Origin: JAIRVZ01 sp031553415
Lineage (GTDB): Bacteria; Bacteroidota; Bacteroidia; Bacteroidales; Azobacteroidaceae
NCBI GenBank assembly: GCA_031553415.1
Contig: JAVBLO010000019.1
Location: 80,277-144,276 of the forward strand
Reading direction: 5' to 3'
Length of the DNA: 64,000 bases
Shown: positions 1 to 9,699 of the stretch, in pieces
Layout: every line of letters starts with the position of its first letter
Numbering within the stretch: the first letter of the stretch is position 1
Position numbers and translations under genes: made by a program
Notes under the pieces: model-generated
What the model saw: only the letters and a program-made list of their open reading frames with translations
Database searches by the model: none
Told to the model about the DNA's origin: nothing

Positions 1-3000
1 GAAGAAAGTGGTACGACTCATGTTAAATGATTGGGCAAAAGTTTCAATCTTGAAATCTGCATTACTGATATTCTCTTCAATGATATCGTGTAATTTATCC
101 AGAAACACTTTGTCTCTGTCGGTAAACCCAATAGATGAACGTATCAAGCCTGGTTCAGTAGCAAATTTTTGTTGCAGCTTTTCACGTTGTTCTATGAGTT
201 TTATTATACGTGTTAGCAAATATTTAGCGCTAAATGGTTTAGTGATATAAGAATCGGCTCCGGCCTGAATTCCTTTCAATTGGTGCTCTTCGGAAGAATA
301 AGCGGTAAGTAAAATGACAGGAACATGGCTGGTGTCAAAATTCTTTTTCAGCCTTTTAGTGAATTCATAACCGTCCATTTCAGGCATCATAACGTCGCAT
401 ACGACAATATCGGGTTGTTCTTCTGTCACTTTTTCAAGTCCTTCAACTCCGTTCGAAGCTGTACGAGCTGTGAAATACTGTTCCAGTTGGCTTTCTAAAA
501 ATGCCCGCACTTCATCATCATCTTCAATTATTACAACCTTGTATTCTTTATAAGGTTTTTCGACGGAAACTTCAAACATTTCTTCCCCGGGTTCTATATC
601 TGAAGTCAATTCTATGGTAGATATAACCTTTCCGGCCGATTGATTGCTGACGATTTCACTTTTGTTATAATTTTTATCCGATAAAGGAACTGACACTACG
701 AAATATGCGCCTCCATATTCCGACTCAGTATATTCAATATTGCCTTTATGGACTTTAACTAACTCAGAAGTAAGATGTAAGCCTATTCCGGTGCCATCGG
801 AGGCATAATTGATTTGTTTGAATCTTTCGAACAAATGGTTACGCTGTTCTTTTGGAACGCCGGGGCCACTATCTGAAATACTCAAAGTGAATTTGTCGTT
901 AGTTTCTGAAAAATGAAGTTTCATAACAACTTTACCTTTCCCCGGAGTATGCTTGAATGCATTAGAAAGCAAATTATAAGCTACTTTATCCATTTTACTC
1001 TTATCAAGCAGCATATTATATTCACTTTCATTGGATTCGAATAAAAATTCTATTTGCTTCTTTTCTGCCATTTCTTTGAATGTCAGATATATATCATGGA
1101 AAAAGCTTTTAACTTCTGTCGGTTCCAGATTCAATTCCATTTTATTATTTTGTAAACGCCGGAATTCCAATAACTGGTCAATCAACCGAACTAACCGGAT
1201 GGAACTTTTAGTAAGTGTGTTTAGTTGCTTTTTTGTCGGTGAAGGCAAGTTTTCCATGTTGTTAAGATTCTCGATCGAGCCTCTGATAATCGTTAATGGA
1301 GTACGGAATTCATGTGAAATATTCGTAAAAAAACGCAATTTATATTCTGTAAGCTGTTTTTCTATCTCTACAGCCATATTTAACCTATGCATTTTTATCA
1401 TCATTTTGGATACAAAAAAAGCAATGGCTGCAATTGCGACCACATACAAAAAAATGGCCCAACCAGATTTCCACCAGGGAGGATTTACAACAATTTGTAA
1501 TGTAGTTTCCTGATCACTCCAGACCCCGAAACTGTTACATCCTTTCACTTTGAAGATGTATGAACCTGGAGGAACATTGCGATATGTTGCGATATTGTTG
1601 CGTGACATGGCATTCCAGTTTTTCTCAAACCCTTCCAGGATATACATATATTGATTGAACTCGGGAGCGTTATAATTCATCATCGTAAATTCAAGATTGA
1701 AAGAATTCTGGTTATGTTTCAATATTATTTTCTCTGTAGAAGAGATACTTTGATTTAATGGAGAATCCTGGCCTCCCGGGCTCATATTATTACCATTGAT
1801 TCTTAATCCGGTAAGAATTACAGGAGGAGCATATATATTGTACGTGATTTTTGAAGGATCGAATATATAAACACCATTGTAACTGCCAAACATCAATTCA
1901 CCGTTTTTCTTTTTCCAGAATGCTAATTCGTTGAATATAGCTGATTGCCGGTTATTCGAAAAAATGAAGTTTTCGAAACGTTCTGTTTGAGGATCAAATT
2001 TTGAGATACCACTTTCCGTACTCACCCATATATACCCTTCATCATCTTCCTGGATGGCTTGGATCATTTCATTTGACAAACCGTTTTGAGCATCATAATG
2101 TTTAAACCAAGATTGCTCAAACGGCTCCTTTTTTATTAATAAGTTGAGCCCGCCGCCCGTACTTCCCAACCAGATTCTTCCTTTACTGTCTTCATAAACT
2201 ACCCTTACTTCATTGCTACTGAGCGATTGTTGTTCTTTCGTATCCAGATGCAGGTTGATATAATTACTTTCATTTTTAATAATCTCATCGGGATTGAATA
2301 CAATAACTCCTTCATTACATCCTACCCATATCAAACCAGAATGATCTTGTATCATGGAACGCATCATATTCAGATGCTTGTTTTGGAAATAAATTTGCCG
2401 GAAAGTTAACTTGTTGTTGCTACGCTCCGCCAGATGTAATCCTCCCCCGAAACTGGCTGTCCACATCCGGTTTTTAGAGTCACGCATAACAGTATAAATA
2501 TTATTACTTGACGATGTTTGCCCATCCCGGTCATTCAAGTGGTATGTTTGAGGATTACCATTCCCTTTCGGAGGAAATATCAGGAGTCCATCACCTTTGG
2601 TACCTAACCATTTATAGCCTGAAGTATCTTCTGCCATAGTAAACGGCAAACCTCCGGTTATCCGGTGTGTATGGGCCTGATGTAATAAAGAATCGCATAC
2701 ATGTAAATTACCGTCACGGGTTCCAAACCAATACCTTCTGTCTGAATCTTCGTATATCAGCCGGACAGCATTGTCCCGGTCACTATTACCCTTTGGAGTG
2801 GGATAAAAAATATCGAAAGGATAATTGGTCAGTGAAATCTTGGCTACTCCGGCTAATTCTGTTCCAACCCATATTTCTCCTGAGCGATCTTCCGTAATAC
2901 TAAGTAAATAATCCGTTGCCAGATCTTTTTCTGTTGAATAGTGAAATGTTTGACCATTTTTCTGATCAATGGCAAACAGTCCATTCCCAAAAGTAGTAAT

Positions 3001-4047
3001 CCAGATAATATCCCGTGAATCGTGATAAACCTGGTATCGTTCGAGATTTATTAAAGAAAGAATCTCCTGCGGAATCAATTTGATAGGTTCAAAAGTATTA
3101 TTCTGAAGATGACGCCATATAGTTCCTGACATGTTAAACACCCATAAATATCCTTTATTATCGGTATAGAAACTTGCATCTTTCAATTGGTTGCCCTGGA
3201 ACAACCGTGCGGCAGACGTTAATATTTTCTTTTTTATATCAAAAGCATAGATGTCATTTTTTGCGGCAATCAGAATTAGTTCATTATTAATCAGGCAGGA
3301 GCGATTGTTTGATAATTCCAGGTTGGAGTTGAACGTAATTTCCGGTAAGAAGGATTGTTGGAGGCAATCAAAGGTTACAATACTGTTACTTGTAATGAAA
3401 AACAAACGATTTTCCAATTCCTGCGCATTGAAAAATCGTTTGTTCTTCAAAAAAGAAACCTGTTCGTCTGTAACCTTAGCCAAGCCTTCTTTACTTCCAA
3501 CCCATATATTTTGTTTTGAATCTTCAAATACAAATGTAACTGGTTGGTTTTGTATTTTATCTTTATCAGGAACCCAGGCTTGTAATTTGTTATCAAAGAA
3601 TCTTACTCGGCAACAACCTTTTTCACCCCACAGCCAAACATCTCCATTGGTCATGGTTTTAATATTGGAGAATATTTTCGATTCATTTTCCGGATCGTAG
3701 TCAATAAATGACTCTGATTTCGGATCATAACAAAACATGGTATTTGAAAAAGCGCGTACCCATATAAAACCATTGCTATCTTCCATGATACCACGTATCC
3801 TGTTGTCGGGGAGCGATGGAGTTGAACCGTTTTTAAGTTGTATCACAACAAATTCTTTCCCATTATAGCGGTTCAGACCATTAACAGTGCCCATCCACAT
3901 AAATCCTTTGCTATCCTGCATCATACAGCGGACTGTATTTTGAGATAAACCATCCCGATCGGTAATGGTGCTGATGCGAAGTATATCATGGGCTGATACT
4001 GCCATGCAGAAAAATAATAGAAATAAGGCAAAATGAATACGTAACAT
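1..4047 (-). CDS. Hybrid two-component system sensor/AraC regulator (HTCS), C-terminus beyond window edge
   Basis: A 1,349-residue open frame runs from ATG at 4047 to the left edge without a stop, so the end is outside the window. In order it shows a signal peptide, many periplasmic two-component propeller repeats (W(I/V)G-type blades, about 25-780), a Y_Y_Y-like domain, a membrane segment near residue 870, a HisKA box with phospho-acceptor His912 (motif SHEFRTPLT), a HATPase domain with GTGIGLHL, a receiver domain with phospho-acceptor Asp1218 in DVMMPEMDG, and the first residues of an AraC helix-turn-helix (MSRTTFF) at the cut. In this family the periplasmic part binds an oligosaccharide and the AraC part activates transcription of the glycan locus. 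It lies head-to-head with the GH105 gene, a likely target. The ligand cannot be read from sequence. Confidence 0.95.
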   Translation of the reverse strand, partial: MLRIHFALFLLFFCMAVSAHDILRISTITDRDGLSQNTVRCMMQDSKGFMWMGTVNGLNRYNGKEFVVIQLKNGSTPSLPDNRIRGIMEDSNGFIWVRAFSNTMFCYDPKSESFIDYDPENESKIFSNIKTMTNGDVWLWGEKGCCRVRFFDNKLQAWVPDKDKIQNQPVTFVFEDSKQNIWVGSKEGLAKVTDEQVSFLKNKRFFNAQELENRLFFITSNSIVTFDCLQQSFLPEITFNSNLELSNNRSCLINNELILIAAKNDIYAFDIKKKILTSAARLFQGNQLKDASFYTDNKGYLWVFNMSGTIWRHLQNNTFEPIKLIPQEILSLINLERYQVYHDSRDIIWITTFGNGLFAIDQKNGQTFHYSTEKDLATDYLLSITEDRSGEIWVGTELAGVAKISLTNYPFDIFYPTPKGNSDRDNAVRLIYEDSDRRYWFGTRDGNLHVCDSLLHQAHTHRITGGLPFTMAEDTSGYKWLGTKGDGLLIFPPKGNGNPQTYHLNDRDGQTSSSNNIYTVMRDSKNRMWTASFGGGLHLAERSNNKLTFRQIYFQNKHLNMMRSMIQDHSGLIWVGCNEGVIVFNPDEIIKNESNYINLHLDTKEQQSLSSNEVRVVYEDSKGRIWLGSTGGGLNLLIKKEPFEQSWFKHYDAQNGLSNEMIQAIQEDDEGYIWVSTESGISKFDPQTERFENFIFSNNRQSAIFNELAFWKKKNGELMFGSYNGVYIFDPSKITYNIYAPPVILTGLRINGNNMSPGGQDSPLNQSISSTEKIILKHNQNSFNLEFTMMNYNAPEFNQYMYILEGFEKNWNAMSRNNIATYRNVPPGSYIFKVKGCNSFGVWSDQETTLQIVVNPPWWKSGWAIFLYVVAIAAIAFFVSKMMIKMHRLNMAVEIEKQLTEYKLRFFTNISHEFRTPLTIIRGSIENLNNMENLPSPTKKQLNTLTKSSIRLVRLIDQLLEFRRLQNNKMELNLEPTEVKSFFHDIYLTFKEMAEKKQIEFLFESNESEYNMLLDKSKMDKVAYNLLSNAFKHTPGKGKVVMKLHFSETNDKFTLSISDSGPGVPKEQRNHLFERFKQINYASDGTGIGLHLTSELVKVHKGNIEYTESEYGGAYFVVSVPLSDKNYNKSEIVSNQSAGKVISTIELTSDIEPGEEMFEVSVEKPYKEYKVVIIEDDDEVRAFLESQLEQYFTARTASNGVEGLEKVTEEQPDIVVCDVMMPEMDGYEFTKRLKKNFDTSHVPVILLTAYSSEEHQLKGIQAGADSYITKPFSAKYLLTRIIKLIEQREKLQQKFATEPGLIRSSIGFTDRDKVFLDKLHDIIEENISNADFKIETFAQSFNMSRTTFF

Positions 4048-4242
4048 ATTTTTGATGACAGATTTTAAGATTGATACAAATTTAATATTTTTTTATGTTT
4101 CATTGACATATTTAGTGTAAAGAAATGATAAGATGAATTCTATTTCCATGCATTGATTAAATATTACATATTTTAGTGCTGGAAATTATTCCTAATGAAT
4201 GAATAATTCTCTTATTTTGTGGACAAATAAGATCAATGAAAA

Positions 4243-5367
4243 ATGAAAAAATATCTGTTGCTTACAATAATTTTGTTGGGATTGGGAGACATATTACCAG
4301 CCAGTGATTTACCCAACCGTAATGAAGTTTTACAAATCATGATTAAAGTAAATAACCATTTCATGAAAAAATATGCGGATTACAAACAGCCATCCAATGT
4401 AGGAAAGCTTCGTCCGAGTAATATATGGACACGCGGAGTATATTATGAGGGTTTGATGGCATTGTATCAGATTTATCCGAAGTCAGAATATTATGATTAT
4501 GCTTTGGGTTGGGCAGAATTTCATCAGTGGGGACTACGGGGTGGAAATACTACCCGTAATGCAGATGACCAATGCTGCGGGCAAACTTACATCGAACTTT
4601 ATAAAATAGAGCCGAAACCGGAACGTATTAAAAATATCAAGACTTGTATGGATATGTTGGTTAATACTCCACAAAATGATGATTGGTCGTGGATTGATGC
4701 CGTGCAAATGTCAATGCCGATATTTGCTCAATTGGGAGATATAACTAAAGATAACCGTTACTATGAAAAAATGTATCAAATGTACACTTATACAAAAAAT
4801 AAACAAGGTAAGAATGGTTTGTATAATCCGGAAGACGGGCTTTGGTGGCGGGATTCCCAATTCATACCTCCGTATAAAGAGCCTAATGGGAAAAATTGCT
4901 ATTGGTCACGTGGTAATGGTTGGGTATATGCTGCCTTAGCAAGGGTAATGACTTATATTCCGGCTGAAGAACAACACCGGGCTGAATATCTGACTGATTT
5001 TATTGCTATGTCTAAATCATTAAAAACTTATCAACGGGAAGATGGTTTCTGGAATGTCAGTTTACATGATCCTTCGAATTATGGAGGAAAAGAAACCACC
5101 GGAACATCTTTATTTGTTTATGGGATGGCATGGGGCATTAATCAAGGCATATTAGATAAAAAAGAGTATTTACCTGTGGTACTTAAAGCCTGGAATGGTT
5201 TAGTAACCTATTCTGTTCAAGACAACGGATTTCTCGGATGGGTGCAGGGTTCTGCACAAGAGCCGAAAAACGGACAGCCCTTAGCAGTTGATAAAATTCC
5301 TAATTTCGAAGACTTTGGTACGGGATGTTTCCTTTTGGGCGCCAGTGAAGTATATAAATTGAAATAA
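4243..5367 (+). CDS. GH105/GH88 family unsaturated rhamnogalacturonyl or glucuronyl hydrolase
   Basis: 374 residues, the usual GH105 length. An N-terminal signal peptide (to about residue 20) is followed by an all-helical (alpha/alpha)6 barrel pattern with the family signatures NADDQCCGQTY (about 106-116), WIDAVQMSMP with the likely catalytic Asp152, WSRGNGW (about 222) and ETTGTSLFVYGM (about 283-294). The family hydrates and hydrolyses the 4,5-unsaturated uronic acid left at the non-reducing end by polysaccharide lyases. It should therefore act late, in the periplasm, on lyase products. No polysaccharide lyase is recognisable in the window, so the lyase must lie elsewhere. The gene is divergent from the hybrid sensor at 1-4047 and convergent with the DUF1080 gene. 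Rhamnogalacturonyl and glucuronyl substrates cannot be separated here. Confidence 0.93.
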   Translation: MKKYLLLTIILLGLGDILPASDLPNRNEVLQIMIKVNNHFMKKYADYKQPSNVGKLRPSNIWTRGVYYEGLMALYQIYPKSEYYDYALGWAEFHQWGLRGGNTTRNADDQCCGQTYIELYKIEPKPERIKNIKTCMDMLVNTPQNDDWSWIDAVQMSMPIFAQLGDITKDNRYYEKMYQMYTYTKNKQGKNGLYNPEDGLWWRDSQFIPPYKEPNGKNCYWSRGNGWVYAALARVMTYIPAEEQHRAEYLTDFIAMSKSLKTYQREDGFWNVSLHDPSNYGGKETTGTSLFVYGMAWGINQGILDKKEYLPVVLKAWNGLVTYSVQDNGFLGWVQGSAQEPKNGQPLAVDKIPNFEDFGTGCFLLGASEVYKLK

Positions 5368-5460
5368 TCGGATTTTGAAAGGAGCTTGCCCATGCGCATT
5401 GCACAAGAACAACTCTGAGAAACTTGTTCCCATGCATTGTTGTGCGTGATTTGATTTTTC

Positions 5461-5499
5461 ATGCACCAATCGAATCTGATATCAATTCAATTGGTGCAT
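5461..5499. terminator. Inverted repeat between convergent genes, probable bidirectional terminator
   Basis: A perfect 10-bp inverted repeat (ATGCACCAAT at 5461-5470 and its complement at 5490-5499) with a 19-nt loop lies between the ends of the GH105 gene (+) and the DUF1080 gene (-). T runs flank the left arm. Its TGCACCAAT unit resembles the TG(T/C)GCCAAT repeats at 31.1 kb and 52.1 kb, so it may belong to the same dispersed repeat family. Confidence 0.5.
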
Positions 5500-5516
5500 T
5501 GGAAATATTGGGTGTA

Positions 5517-6257
5517 TTACTTAACTTTAATCTTCACATTTTTGAACCAAACTTCATCACCATGATCCTGAAGCAAAATATTTCCTTCCACAGTTTCACC
5601 AAAAGCTGGCCAGTCTCTGTATTTACTATAAGCTACCAAAGCGCGCCACATTTGATTGGAACGTTCGTATTCTACCATTTTCACACCATTCAACCAATGT
5701 TCAACATGTGTACCATTTACTTTGATAAGCGCGGTATTCCATCCTTCTTTGTTCATTGGTTTCACTGCCGGCGCCGGAATCAAATCATAAAGGGATGCAC
5801 ATTTACGGTTACCTGCAACACCTAATTTGGCATCTGGATGTAAATCATCATCTAAAATCTGGAATTCGCAGCCGATTGAAGATCCTTCTCCTTTGTTCAA
5901 TTCCGTATCAACAAAATATTTGATTCCACTGTTTGCTCCGGGAGTTATTTTGAAATCAACTTTCAATTCAAAATTTTTATATTTTTGGATAGTAACAATA
6001 TCTCCTCCATTGGTAGACTCTCCTCCGGTTGACTTAACCACTTTTAATACGCCATTTTCTACAACCCAACCTTTGGTTGGAAAAGTTGTCAATTTGCCTC
6101 CACGCCAACCATTGGTGGTTTTCCCATCCCAAAGAAGTTTCCAACCTTCAGCTTTTTCTTTTGCTGAAATTGTATTGTCAGCCTGATTCGTCGCATGCAT
6201 AACAGAACTTGTTATGAATAACAAGATAAATAAAATTGCCTTTTTCATTTCTTTCAT
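5517..6257 (-). CDS. DUF1080 (3-keto-disaccharide hydrolase-like) periplasmic protein
   Basis: 246 residues with a signal peptide (MKKAILFILLFITSSVMHA when read from the second ATG at 6248; both starts are possible). The body is a concanavalin-like jelly roll with DUF1080 hallmarks: GWKLLWDGKTTNGWRG, then LKVDFKITPGANSGIKYFVD, GCEFQILDDD, the AGNRKCASLYDL block, GWNTALIKVNG and HVEHWLNGVKMVEYE. DUF1080 members in Bacteroides have been shown to cleave 3-keto-glycosides made by Gfo/Idh/MocA oxidoreductases. Here such an oxidoreductase is encoded two genes upstream at 8250-9674, separated only by an esterase gene, which supports that role. It is the last gene of the long minus-strand series. Some DUF1080 proteins have no tested activity, so the reaction is inferred. 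Confidence 0.85.
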   Translation of the reverse strand: MKEMKKAILFILLFITSSVMHATNQADNTISAKEKAEGWKLLWDGKTTNGWRGGKLTTFPTKGWVVENGVLKVVKSTGGESTNGGDIVTIQKYKNFELKVDFKITPGANSGIKYFVDTELNKGEGSSIGCEFQILDDDLHPDAKLGVAGNRKCASLYDLIPAPAVKPMNKEGWNTALIKVNGTHVEHWLNGVKMVEYERSNQMWRALVAYSKYRDWPAFGETVEGNILLQDHGDEVWFKNVKIKVK

Positions 6258-6281
6258 TTTTTCATTTTATAAGTAAATAAC

Positions 6282-8231
6282 TTAGTTTCTAAAAGGACTC
6301 GCAGGCAACCCTGCTCCATTGTATAAATTGCAATCGGGATTATTTGCCCAACCATAACGTACCAACACAGGGAACTCAACCTGAGGAGAAGAAACAACGA
6401 TTTCATTACCTTCAATCACTGCATCCGCCCAATGAAAATGATGATCGGAACCGGCAATGGCAAATCCTTTCAATGGCAGGTTATCTTTCGTTTTTAAGCC
6501 TCCATTGGTATGTTCAAAGTAAATCCTGATTTTATTCTGTTCAAGCTTGTAACCTTTATATACAGGGCCTGAATAAGCTATCATTTCTCCATAGGTATTT
6601 GCTCTTGCTGCTAAAGCCAAACGTAAACCTACATCTTGTTTATTCTTCGGATGAATATCTTTCGCATCACCTATATCAATTGTTACAGCCATTCCCGTAT
6701 TTTCCAGATTCAATGTCTTCATTTGCGATTCGCGAAGTTCCGCCCAATTCGATTCTGTTGGTTCGGACTTCATTTCCCTGAAATTAGCTAATTGAACGAA
6801 ATAAAACGGGAAATCACTGTTCCACTGCTTTCTCCAGTCACGGATCAGCAATGGAAACAATTCTCCATATTGAACTGCCCGGTTATCATTAGCTTCTCCC
6901 TGATACCAGATAGCCCCACGGATAGAATAAGGAATAATCGGATGAAGCATCGCATTATAAAGAACTGTAGATCTGTTCGGGTCATCCGGTAATCTTGGCT
7001 TTCTGGGAGAAGACGCGAAATCTACCGTGGTCTTATATTTCCAATCGCCGGCCAAAGAAATACTTTCGTTTTCCAAATTATTCTTCTTAATAAGATATAA
7101 ACTGGTTTTATCCCCGTAAAAACCGCCACGGCCTCCTGTATCTGTTACTTTAACTGTAATAACAGCTTTACCTTCTTTTACCATATTTCCGGGAATGGTA
7201 TAAACCCGCTTCGTAGCACGATTATTAGTAGCTCCGACCTGTTTTCCGTTGAAATAGGTTATATCCCAGTCATCAACAGTCCCCAGGCTTAATTCCAGGT
7301 CTTGTCCCTGAAAATTTGCCGGGATATCCAATGCATAGCGGAACCAGACAACTCCGTCAAAACCGTCCAACCCCTGGTCTTCCCAAATACCGGGCACTGA
7401 CATCTTCTTCCAGTCGCTATCATCAACATTTACATCTACCCAGACAGGATTATTATTTTTATAGCCTTCATCATTTTGTATCAATTGAATTTCCCAATTT
7501 TTCAATTTGGCTTCATAATCAGCCTGCGATTCATTTTGAGGCATACTTTTCACTTTCTTTACCGCATCTTTGAAATAAGGCATATTTTCCAGTGATTCTG
7601 CACTGGTCCAAGCTTCGGCGATAGTACCACCCCATGATGTACTGATTAATCCTATTGGTACATGAAGATTCTGATTCAGGTTGCGACCAAAGAAATAAGC
7701 TACTGAAGAAAACAAACCAATTGTTGCCGGAGAACAAACCTGCCATCCTCCGTCGCGAACCTTCAGGTTTGATTGAGGTTGAGTACTGGTAGCTTTTTCC
7801 ACATGCAACAATCTTATTTCCGGATAGTTGGCAGCAGTTATTTCCTCCTTGAAATTATTGACTTCACCCCACCCAGCCAAAGGCATTTCCATATTGGATT
7901 GTCCGGAACAAATCCACACTTCACCAATCATCACATCGTTCAATTTCACTTCTTTCCCATCGGAAATTAAGATTGAATAAGGACCTCCGGCAGCAAGAGT
8001 CTGAACAGATATTTTCCAATTCCCGGAAGCATCAGCTACTAAACTATACGTTTTATTATCCCAGGAAGTAGTAATTTTTACAGTTTTATTGGGAGAAGCC
8101 TTTCCCCAGATTGGGGCATCAGACTGCTGCTGCAAAACCATATTATCACTGAATATGGGAGGAAGCTCTATTCGCGCAAACAGAGGAATTACCGCAAATA
8201 AAAACAATAAAGGCAAAATTATCTTTTTCAT
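6282..8231 (-). CDS. Sialate O-acetylesterase-like SGNH hydrolase
   Basis: 649 residues with a signal peptide to about residue 19. An N-terminal beta-sandwich is followed by the SGNH core with nucleophile Ser112 in WICSGQSNMEMPL. A galactose-binding-like jelly roll (about 275-390) is inserted in the core, as in other long bacterial members. The core resumes with RGAIWYQGEANDN and the catalytic Asp/His pair in DIHPKNK. The family removes acetyl groups from sialic acids or, in plant- and alga-degrading loci, from other acetylated glycans. The surrounding GH43/GH2/sulfatase context makes a deacetylase of the locus glycan more likely than sialic acid catabolism. It is spaced 18 nt from the oxidoreductase gene and 24 nt from DUF1080, consistent with one transcript. 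Confidence 0.93.
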   Translation of the reverse strand: MKKIILPLLFLFAVIPLFARIELPPIFSDNMVLQQQSDAPIWGKASPNKTVKITTSWDNKTYSLVADASGNWKISVQTLAAGGPYSILISDGKEVKLNDVMIGEVWICSGQSNMEMPLAGWGEVNNFKEEITAANYPEIRLLHVEKATSTQPQSNLKVRDGGWQVCSPATIGLFSSVAYFFGRNLNQNLHVPIGLISTSWGGTIAEAWTSAESLENMPYFKDAVKKVKSMPQNESQADYEAKLKNWEIQLIQNDEGYKNNNPVWVDVNVDDSDWKKMSVPGIWEDQGLDGFDGVVWFRYALDIPANFQGQDLELSLGTVDDWDITYFNGKQVGATNNRATKRVYTIPGNMVKEGKAVITVKVTDTGGRGGFYGDKTSLYLIKKNNLENESISLAGDWKYKTTVDFASSPRKPRLPDDPNRSTVLYNAMLHPIIPYSIRGAIWYQGEANDNRAVQYGELFPLLIRDWRKQWNSDFPFYFVQLANFREMKSEPTESNWAELRESQMKTLNLENTGMAVTIDIGDAKDIHPKNKQDVGLRLALAARANTYGEMIAYSGPVYKGYKLEQNKIRIYFEHTNGGLKTKDNLPLKGFAIAGSDHHFHWADAVIEGNEIVVSSPQVEFPVLVRYGWANNPDCNLYNGAGLPASPFRN

Positions 8232-8249
8232 CTGTTTATAATTTATCCG

Positions 8250-9674
8250 TCAGAGTTTATAAAATTCTTCCCAACCTTTGCGGGGAGGAGTCCCTATCAG
8301 CAACTGATTGGCCATTTTATTATTAGTGATCTGTTTCTTTTTCCGATCGAAAAGCAATTTAGTATTCAGTTGTTGCGCCAAAACTCCCAGGCAAAATACC
8401 TGTGACAATGGTCCTGCAATATGGAAAGGAGAACGTGTTTGTTCCTGACCTTTACATGCTAATAAGAAGTTTTCAAAATGATTGGAAGGACTTTTAGGCA
8501 CTTCCGGTAACCGGGATTGCATTTCTTTTGCCTTTTCTTCCGGAATAATAGACAACGTACTTCCATGACTACCTCCTTTAAATGTCAATTCCTTGCTATA
8601 GATTATCTTACCCGGATTCAATTGCGAAGGCTGGATTTGCCCTGTAGTGGGAGGCGGAATATTAGGATCTAATTCCACATTTCCATAACCGGCAGGTACC
8701 GGGGGTAAATTATTAATTCCATCATACCAGGTAACATCACATGCAGGCATATCTCCCCGTTGTGGAAATTTAAAGAGAATTGTTGAGGAATAGGGGAAGA
8801 AAAATTTATTATGTCCATCCGCATACAACATATTTATTTCTGTTGGAAGTCCTAAATCCAGAAATTCATGTGCTGTGTCAAGAATATGCGCACCCCAATC
8901 ACCTAAAGCTCCCATTCCGAAATCATACCAGCAACGCCATTGTCCATTGACATAATCATGATTATAATCGTGGAAAAATTCAGTACCTAACCAGCAATCC
9001 CAATCCAATGTAGAAGGAACAGACTCTCCCGCCGGAAGACTCTTCATATTTACATCCCATCCATGCCACCGCCGCGGATTGTTCATGTGGGCGGTGATAG
9101 CTGTTACATCTTTAATAATACCGGCTTCTTTCCAAGCCTTGAACTGGAAATAGTTTGCTTCCGAATGCCCTTGGTTACCCATTTGGGTTACTACGTCATA
9201 TTTTTTAGCGCCACGCATCATCAATTCCACTTCATTGAATGTGTGCGCCATCGGTTTTTCCACATACACATGTTTTCCTAAAGACATGGAAAGCATGGTC
9301 GCCGGAAAGTGACTATGATCCGGAGTACCTATGCATACAGCATCGATTTCGTTGGACATTTTATCAAACATCCTGCGAAAATCCTGAAACTGCGGAACAT
9401 CAGGCAACATCTTCATAACTTCAGTAGTCTGAGGCGCTCCCATATCCACATCACAAAGAGCAACAATATTGCAATGTCCTGTCTTATAAAGGTCTTTGAT
9501 GATATCAGCAGCCCTGTTACCTATGCCAATACAAGCCAGATTTACCTTTTCACCAGCCCCAATTTTCCGGAGTTTAAGTTTTGAGGCCTGATTTTTAGCA
9601 TTTAAACTCACTCCACTGAGCAACAATCCGGTTGCCAACAATGAGCTATTTTTTAAAAAATCACGTCTATACAT
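8250..9674 (-). CDS. Gfo/Idh/MocA family oxidoreductase with Tat signal
   Basis: 474 residues. The N-terminus carries a twin-arginine motif (YRRDFLKNSS) and a hydrophobic stretch, so it is probably exported folded with its cofactor by the Tat pathway. The Rossmann fold shows GIGNRAADI and ALCDVD, then IGTPDHSHFPAT and the family signature VEKPMAHT with the catalytic-site lysine, followed by a C-terminal alpha/beta domain with GDWGAHILDTAHEFLDLG. Exported members use tightly bound NAD(P) and can oxidise sugar hydroxyls to ketones or run the reverse. Together with the DUF1080 protein downstream it makes a plausible 3-keto-glycoside pathway. Substrate and direction are inferred only. Confidence 0.93.
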   Translation of the reverse strand: MYRRDFLKNSSLLATGLLLSGVSLNAKNQASKLKLRKIGAGEKVNLACIGIGNRAADIIKDLYKTGHCNIVALCDVDMGAPQTTEVMKMLPDVPQFQDFRRMFDKMSNEIDAVCIGTPDHSHFPATMLSMSLGKHVYVEKPMAHTFNEVELMMRGAKKYDVVTQMGNQGHSEANYFQFKAWKEAGIIKDVTAITAHMNNPRRWHGWDVNMKSLPAGESVPSTLDWDCWLGTEFFHDYNHDYVNGQWRCWYDFGMGALGDWGAHILDTAHEFLDLGLPTEINMLYADGHNKFFFPYSSTILFKFPQRGDMPACDVTWYDGINNLPPVPAGYGNVELDPNIPPPTTGQIQPSQLNPGKIIYSKELTFKGGSHGSTLSIIPEEKAKEMQSRLPEVPKSPSNHFENFLLACKGQEQTRSPFHIAGPLSQVFCLGVLAQQLNTKLLFDRKKKQITNNKMANQLLIGTPPRKGWEEFYKL

Positions 9675-9699
9675 AATGTTTTTCTTTTATTGAAATAGA

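Noticed and set aside
5217..5469. Overlapping minus-strand frames inside and after the GH105 gene
   Set aside because: They are antisense to a well-supported enzyme gene and have no recognisable domains or signals.
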